NCBI RefSeq assembly: GCF_003555505.1
Contig: NZ_CP032152.1
Coordinates: 1,116,001 to 1,180,000 of the forward strand
Reading direction: 5' to 3'
DNA: 64,000 bases
Source: Thermosynechococcus sichuanensis E542
GTDB taxonomy: Bacteria > Cyanobacteriota > Cyanobacteriia > Thermosynechococcales > Thermosynechococcaceae
The notes below the pieces were generated by a model. That model did not search any database. It saw only the letters and a program-made list of their open reading frames with translations, and had not been told where the DNA came from. Position 1 is the first letter of the stretch, and every line of letters begins with the position of its first letter. The translations under genes were made by a program, and so were the position numbers. Below are positions 60,037 to 64,000 of the stretch, piece after piece.

Positions 60037-61176
60037 ATGCTGTCAAAGGGCTTTGAGGTTGAACTCTACACGGGTAAACCCACGGGCGAGATTGTGGGAC
60101 TGTCGGATCGAATTGTGCGGGACTTGCCGGGGTTTGTGCGTGAACCGGATAGCCGCAATGTTGAATTCACTACACCCCCTGTGTATCTCTATGATCAAGC
60201 CCTGTGTGACTTGCTGCGGCCTCGCTTTCGGCTGCGCGCCTATCTGCAATCTTTGGGGGATTTAACCCTTGTCCCCGGCAGCACCCTGAGCCTAGGGGAT
60301 AGTCAACACTTTTATCGCTCTGACCCGCAGAACCCCTACCACACCTATATTGAGCAAACCTATGGCACGCGGGTGGTGACCGCCAGTGTCCACATCAACA
60401 TTGGCCTGCGGCATCCAGAGGATTTGATCCGCGCCTGTCGGCTGGTGCGCATGGAGGCAGCGCTATTTCTGGCACTCAGTGCGTCTTCGCCGTTTCTCGA
60501 TGGCAAGGTAACGGGCTATCACTCTACCCGTTGGGCAATCTTTCCCAAAACCCCACCCCAAGTGCCTTTATTTACTAGCCATGCCCACTTCATTGAGTGG
60601 ACAGAAACACAGCTTCAACGGGGCACGATGCAAAATGTGCGGCATCTCTGGAGTGCGGTGCGTCCCAATGGCGATCGCCGACCCTATGATCTCAACCGCC
60701 TTGAACTGCGAATTTGTGATTTAGTCACGGATCCCATTGCCCTATTGGCGATTACTGCTCTTTTGGAAGCGCGACTCCTGCAATTGCTGGATACCCCTGA
60801 CCTTGACCCCCTCCGCTGGGGTGATGGTGAGATGCTGGCACAACTGGCCGATGAAAACGAGCAGCTTGCCGCCAAAAGTAGCCTAGAGGCAGTGTTGACC
60901 CATTGGCGCGATCGCCGGCAGCTAACGGCAGCCACTTGGATAGCGGAACTCTATGAAGAGGTCTGGCCGATCGCCAAAGCCCAGGGCTTTAGCTGCTTTC
61001 TGGCACCGATTAAGAAAATCCTGCGACAGGGGAATACTGCCCAGCAATGGTTGGCGCAATATGCAGCGGGACAGTCCATCCCTGAGATTATGGCCGCCGC
61101 CGTACAGGAGATGGCCGCCAGCGAACAGGAATTTGCAGATCAACTCTGTCAACCAGTGGTAGCAGTACGGGGCTAA
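60037..61176 (+). CDS. gshA: Glutamate-cysteine ligase, cyanobacterial type
   Basis: First step of glutathione synthesis, joining glutamate and cysteine with ATP. 379 residues, starting MLSKGFEVELYTGKPTGEIV, which is the cyanobacterial family start (TIGR02048-like). Visible motifs are FTTPPVYLYDQALCDLLRP, VTASVHINIGLRHPEDLI and DLNRLELRICDLVTDPIALL. The enzyme differs from the E. coli GshA and plant types. Glutathione protects photosynthetic cells from oxidants and metals. It is followed 2 nt later by lpxB on the same strand, so both are probably in one transcript. Confidence 0.93.
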   Translation: MLSKGFEVELYTGKPTGEIVGLSDRIVRDLPGFVREPDSRNVEFTTPPVYLYDQALCDLLRPRFRLRAYLQSLGDLTLVPGSTLSLGDSQHFYRSDPQNPYHTYIEQTYGTRVVTASVHINIGLRHPEDLIRACRLVRMEAALFLALSASSPFLDGKVTGYHSTRWAIFPKTPPQVPLFTSHAHFIEWTETQLQRGTMQNVRHLWSAVRPNGDRRPYDLNRLELRICDLVTDPIALLAITALLEARLLQLLDTPDLDPLRWGDGEMLAQLADENEQLAAKSSLEAVLTHWRDRRQLTAATWIAELYEEVWPIAKAQGFSCFLAPIKKILRQGNTAQQWLAQYAAGQSIPEIMAAAVQEMAASEQEFADQLCQPVVAVRG

Positions 61177-61178
61177 GC

Positions 61179-62369
61179 ATGGCGCATTTGTTCATTAGCA
61201 CAGGGGAGGTCTCTGGGGATTTGCAGGGTGCCCTACTAGTGAAGGCACTCTATCGCTTGGCGGCAGAGCGGGGGATTCCCTTAGAAATTTCTGCCCTTGG
61301 GGGCGATCGCATGGCTGCTGCGGGGGCAAAGCTACTCTTTAATACCGGCGGGATTGGCTCCGTGGGGCTACTAGAAGCTCTGCCACTGATCAAACCAACG
61401 ATCGCGCTGCAACTCAAGGCACGCCGCTATCTACGACAGCACCCACCTGATTTGGTGGTTTTGATTGACTACATTGGCGGCAATGTGGCCATGGGGCGGT
61501 TTATTCGCAAGCATTTTTCTGTACCGATGGTGTACTATATTGCCCCCCAAGAGTGGGTCTGGTCCCACAGCCTCAAGACGACTCGTCAAATTGTTGCCCT
61601 CAGCGATCGCCTGCTTGCCATTTTTCCAGAGGAAGCCAGCTATTACCGCCGTCATGGCGCCAATGTCGTTTGGGTGGGCCATCCCCTGTTGGATCGCATT
61701 GCGGCGGCTCCCAGTCGAGAAGTTGCCCGTCAAAGTTTGGGTATTGCTGCCGATGAGCTAGCGATCGCCCTGTTGCCCCTGTCTCGCAAACAGGAAATTC
61801 AATCCCTCCTGCCCCTGATTTTAGGGGCTGCTACGAATATCGCTAAAGCCTATCCTGAGGCCCGCTTTTGGTTACCCCTGTCTCTGCGGCAGTATCGCCC
61901 AGCCATTGAAGCCGTCCTCAAACAGTATCCAATTCCCGTCACCCTTGGGGAAGACTCACTGCAAGTTCTGGCAGCAGCGGATCTGGCGATCGCCAAGTCT
62001 GGCACTGTGAATTTAGAAACAGCCCTTTTGAACGTGCCCCAAGTTGTGATCTACCGTGTCCATCCCCTCAGTTTGTGGCTTTATCAACGCTTCTTGAAGT
62101 TTGATCTCAAATTTGTCTCCCCCCCCAATTTACTCGTGAATCGAGAAATTGTCCCCGAACTGCTCCAAGAACGAGCCACCGTTGCCAACATTACCGCTGC
62201 TGCCCTTGAGTTGCTCACTCATCCAGAGAAACGCTTAGCGATGCAAGCAGGCTATGCCGAAATGCGAGCTGTCATGGGTGCCCCCGGCGTCGTTGATCGC
62301 GCCGCCACAGAGATTCTCGATCTGTTGATCAACAGAAAATGTGCAGGATCAGCGACCCTACACGAGTGA
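61179..62369 (+). CDS. lpxB: Lipid-A-disaccharide synthase
   Basis: GT19 glycosyltransferase that joins UDP-diacylglucosamine and lipid X in outer-membrane lipid A synthesis. 396 residues. Family motifs are ISTGEVSGDLQGALLVKALY at the N-terminus, VLIDYIGGNVAMGRFIRKHF, YYIAPQEWVWSHSLKTTRQI (about 122-141) and the C-terminal AKSGTVNLETALLNVPQVVI (about 270-290). The DYIGGN stretch differs from the DFPDFN of proteobacteria, a known cyanobacterial feature as far as I recall. It follows gshA by 2 nt. Confidence 0.93.
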   Translation: MAHLFISTGEVSGDLQGALLVKALYRLAAERGIPLEISALGGDRMAAAGAKLLFNTGGIGSVGLLEALPLIKPTIALQLKARRYLRQHPPDLVVLIDYIGGNVAMGRFIRKHFSVPMVYYIAPQEWVWSHSLKTTRQIVALSDRLLAIFPEEASYYRRHGANVVWVGHPLLDRIAAAPSREVARQSLGIAADELAIALLPLSRKQEIQSLLPLILGAATNIAKAYPEARFWLPLSLRQYRPAIEAVLKQYPIPVTLGEDSLQVLAAADLAIAKSGTVNLETALLNVPQVVIYRVHPLSLWLYQRFLKFDLKFVSPPNLLVNREIVPELLQERATVANITAAALELLTHPEKRLAMQAGYAEMRAVMGAPGVVDRAATEILDLLINRKCAGSATLHE

Positions 62370-62405
62370 GTAAACAACTGGCTCAAGTGTTAATGAGAAA
62401 ATTCT

Positions 62406-62846
62406 CTACTGTTGCGGTTTCATGGGGCGATTGCCTTGACGGCGCTGCTGCATCTGGGTGGCCAAGGCTTGCCGTTGTTGTGGTGTGAGAATACCCCGCA
62501 TAGCCAGCATGCTTTCAAAGCGGAGGGAGGCCAGTTGGTTTTCCAGTTGGCGGACTTGTTGATATTTACTGCGGATTTGATCCTCCGAGGCATTACCGCT
62601 CATCATCTGCCGCAGTTCTTGCTTGGCAGTGCGCAGTTGGTTGCGGGTTTGCTCCATTTGACCTTGATATTGTTGCCGCACGGCTTGCAAACGTTGCCGC
62701 TGCTCTGGGGTGAGGTTGAGGTTCTCCAGATTCGCTCCCCAGCGAGGTCCGCCATAACCAGGCTCAGCGAAGGTCGAGGGAGCGATCGCCACCAAGGGGC
62801 TAAGGGCGCTACATACCAAAAGTGCTGCGAGGGATTTTTTTAACAT
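62406..62846 (-). CDS. Spy/CpxP-like periplasmic protein
   Basis: About 146 residues from the ATG at 62846. An N-terminal signal peptide (KKSLAALLVCSALSPLVAIA) is followed by a helical domain with the LTxxQ pattern of the Spy/CpxP family twice: LNLTPEQRQRLQAVRQQYQG (about 47-66) and RGILTPQQRQALATQMQQ (about 119-136). Such proteins are ATP-independent chaperones or stress sensors in the periplasm. It is the third gene downstream of the ECF sigma and anti-sigma genes, 37 nt after the latter, so it is very likely in their regulon. A C-terminal basic, glutamine-rich tail ends it. Confidence 0.85.
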   Translation of the reverse strand: MLKKSLAALLVCSALSPLVAIAPSTFAEPGYGGPRWGANLENLNLTPEQRQRLQAVRQQYQGQMEQTRNQLRTAKQELRQMMSGNASEDQIRSKYQQVRQLENQLASLRFESMLAMRGILTPQQRQALATQMQQRRQGNRPMKPQQ

Positions 62847-62883
62847 GGCTGTGTTCTCCTTTATTACAAATTGGAATGATAGA

Positions 62884-63204
62884 TTACTCAAAAAGAGGGG
62901 GTTCGGCATCGTGGAACATTGCCTGCCAATTGGTTGTGATGAAGGTTTCTACTGGATCTGGAGGAGTTTGCTTTGCCACTTGAGCTGATGGTTTGAGAAA
63001 CCACACACTGGTGGCGGTTGCGATCGCCCCAGCCCCAAGGACGTAGGCCACTTGCCAACGCCGTTTCTTCAAATGATGCTGACGAAGCGCGGCTTGGACA
63101 ATCTGCTGCTCCAAATGGGGAGGTGGTGGTGGGGGTGTTCCCGCATAGGTTCGTAGAAAGTTCACCAAGGCTGTATCCTCCGCAGGTGGGGGTTCACGTT
63201 TCAT
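62884..63204 (-). CDS. Membrane anti-sigma factor-like protein
   Basis: 106 residues. A cytoplasmic N-terminal part (about 1-50, with a hexaproline run) is followed by one membrane helix (VAYVLGAGAIATATSVWFL, about 53-71) and a short periplasmic tail (about 72-106). The arrangement is that of a small anti-sigma factor although no zinc-binding HxxxCxxC is present. Its ATG overlaps the stop of the sigma-factor gene in an ATGA configuration, the classic sigma/anti-sigma coupling. Release of the sigma factor would be triggered by envelope signals, perhaps sensed by the Spy-like product downstream. Confidence 0.78.
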   Translation of the reverse strand: MKREPPPAEDTALVNFLRTYAGTPPPPPPHLEQQIVQAALRQHHLKKRRWQVAYVLGAGAIATATSVWFLKPSAQVAKQTPPDPVETFITTNWQAMFHDAEPPLFE

Positions 63205-63806
63205 AGGCTGACTCCGGCCTCTGTAAAGTAAGCGCGCAATGTACCACGAGCACGAAAGAGACGGGATTTTACTGTACCGACTGGAATTTTGAGAATTTCA
63301 GCAATCTCTTTTTGGGGTAAGCCCTGCAGGTCATGCATGACCAAAACACTGCGGTACTCTAGGGGCAATGTGGCTAAACCGCGCTGTACTAAATCCTCAT
63401 AATGCAATTGCCGCAGATCCAGTCCAGGGGTGAGTGGCTCACTTTGAGACAGGTACTGCTGATGTCGCGATTTGCGCGTGGCCAGTTGACGGCGATAGTC
63501 GCAAGCCACATTCCAAGCAATCCGATAGAGCCATGTGGAAAACTTTGCCTCATGTTTGAGACCCTTTAGCCCCTTCCATGCCCGCAAGAAAACCTCCTGC
63601 ACCAAATCATCCAGGGCAACTGCACCGCACAACTGAAACAGGAGCGATCGCACCCGCTGTTGATGGCGTTGATAGAGTTCCCGAAACCCATTGGGATGAC
63701 CAGAAAGGCATTGCTCAATAATTCGCCGATCGGGATCATTGACTTGGGGTCGGGTCACGATATCCGTTGATGCCGTTGCCGCTGATAGGGGTAAAGATAC
63801 ACTCAT
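63201..63806 (-). CDS. ECF (group 3) RNA polymerase sigma factor
   Basis: 201 residues from the ATG at 63806 (GGAG ribosome site); a GTG 12 nt upstream is possible. Region 2 (about 35-105) contains LFQLCGAVALDDLVQEVFLR and AKFSTWLYRIAWNVACDYRR. Region 4 (about 140-195) contains LPLEYRSVLVMHDLQGLPQK, followed by the HTH IAEILKIPVGTVKSRLFRAR. There is no region 1 or 3, as in ECF sigmas. It resembles SigG/RpoE-type factors. It is followed, with overlap, by an anti-sigma-like gene and a Spy-like gene, and carries a sigma-E-like promoter that may be autoregulated. Confidence 0.9.
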   Translation of the reverse strand: MSVSLPLSAATASTDIVTRPQVNDPDRRIIEQCLSGHPNGFRELYQRHQQRVRSLLFQLCGAVALDDLVQEVFLRAWKGLKGLKHEAKFSTWLYRIAWNVACDYRRQLATRKSRHQQYLSQSEPLTPGLDLRQLHYEDLVQRGLATLPLEYRSVLVMHDLQGLPQKEIAEILKIPVGTVKSRLFRARGTLRAYFTEAGVSL

Positions 63807-63839
63807 GCGAGGTATCACTCCATTAACGTAATCCTCTAT

Positions 63840-63868
63840 TTAGACGGGGTATCAAAAACAGTGGTTCA
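63840..63868 (-). promoter_or_regulatory. ECF-type (sigma-E-like) promoter upstream of the sigma gene
   Basis: On the minus strand TGAACCA (63862-63868, containing the GAAC core of ECF -35 boxes) is separated by 16 nt from GTCTAA (63840-63845), which is identical to the E. coli sigma-E -10. It lies about 35 nt before the ATG. Autoregulation by the ECF factor is therefore plausible. Confidence 0.65.
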
Positions 63869-63964
63869 AGACCCTTAGCAGTACGGTTCGCTAGAATTTG
63901 GGAAACAATTGCGGCTTCAGGCTGGACTATACTAAACGTCGGATGCTCTGACAGGGAACTGATC

Positions 63965-64000
63965 GTGAATATCGCTGAAATTTTTAACCGTGGTGGCTTG
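63965..64000 (+). CDS. Start of a gene running off the right edge (possible MotA/TolQ/ExbB-type protein)
   Basis: From a GTG at 63965 the frame reads MNIAEIFNRGGL and is open to the window edge (12 codons). The opening resembles MotA/TolQ/ExbB proton-channel subunits, which often start with a similar short helix before the first membrane span. This is a weak call from 12 residues. A possible -10 TATACT lies about 35 nt upstream. Confidence 0.4.
   Translation, partial: MNIAEIFNRGGL

Overview
The window is chromosomal DNA from a unicellular cyanobacterium, most likely a Thermosynechococcus (near T. vestitus/elongatus or T. vulcanus). The evidence is the gene content: heme oxygenase for bilin synthesis, zeta-carotene desaturase, ferredoxin-sulfite reductase, cyanobacterial glutamate-cysteine ligase, TxlA and a PilG-H-I-J-L chemosensory operon. 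The cyanobacterial HIP1 octamer GCGATCGC is also scattered throughout. The genus call rests on recognition of the genes, not on a search. Genes are dense, on both strands, and no insertion sequence, rRNA operon or CRISPR array is visible.

Layout. 1-3350: urtA-urtB-urtC urea transporter genes (urtC runs off the left edge) behind a textbook NtcA promoter. 3420-5002: ispG and a HIT protein. 5124-5883: two divergent small phage-like HTH regulators around a repeat-rich operator region. 6031-9519: a PAS-GGDEF protein whose start is tandemly duplicated, a small membrane protein, argH and ho1. 9521-18066: housekeeping and envelope genes (PmbA, an NmrA-like reductase, an amidase, DAHP synthase, GNAT, TxlA, two orphan membrane proteins, a diheme cytochrome c) and tRNA-Val and tRNA-Met. 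18083-31323: one long leftward cluster: MerR-like regulator, PilG, PilH, PilI, PilJ, PilL and a Ski2-type RNA helicase whose start overlaps the pilL stop. 31644-37843: aroA, two uncharacterised genes, a hydrolase, tRNA-Cys, sulfite reductase with a DNA-binding-like tail, and a 56-residue protein. 38002-43347: zds and an SRPBCC gene; a Pi transporter and thiC with its TPP riboswitch; an RlpA-like protein with a structured leader. 43867-49426: DUF2339, pdxH, a solitary ureB, a HEAT protein, an MlaF-type ATPase and a GT4 glycosyltransferase. 49433-51924: serA-prmA.

52249-59554 is a type III-B CRISPR effector operon (cas10/cmr2, cmr3, cmr4, cmr5 and a cmr6 gene). The last gene is twice the usual length and appears to be a Cmr6-Cmr1 fusion, which would explain why there is no separate cmr1. 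Cas10 keeps GGDD and LHDP motifs. Cmr4 seems to lack the aspartate used for target-RNA cutting. No cas6, adaptation genes, CARF effector or array lie in the window. This is the most unusual system here and resembles the cyanobacterial III-B variants that work without Cas6.

60037-64000: gshA and lpxB; then an ECF sigma factor, a membrane anti-sigma-like protein and a Spy/CpxP-like periplasmic protein behind a sigma-E-like promoter, i.e. a self-contained envelope-stress module; and the start of one more gene at the right edge.
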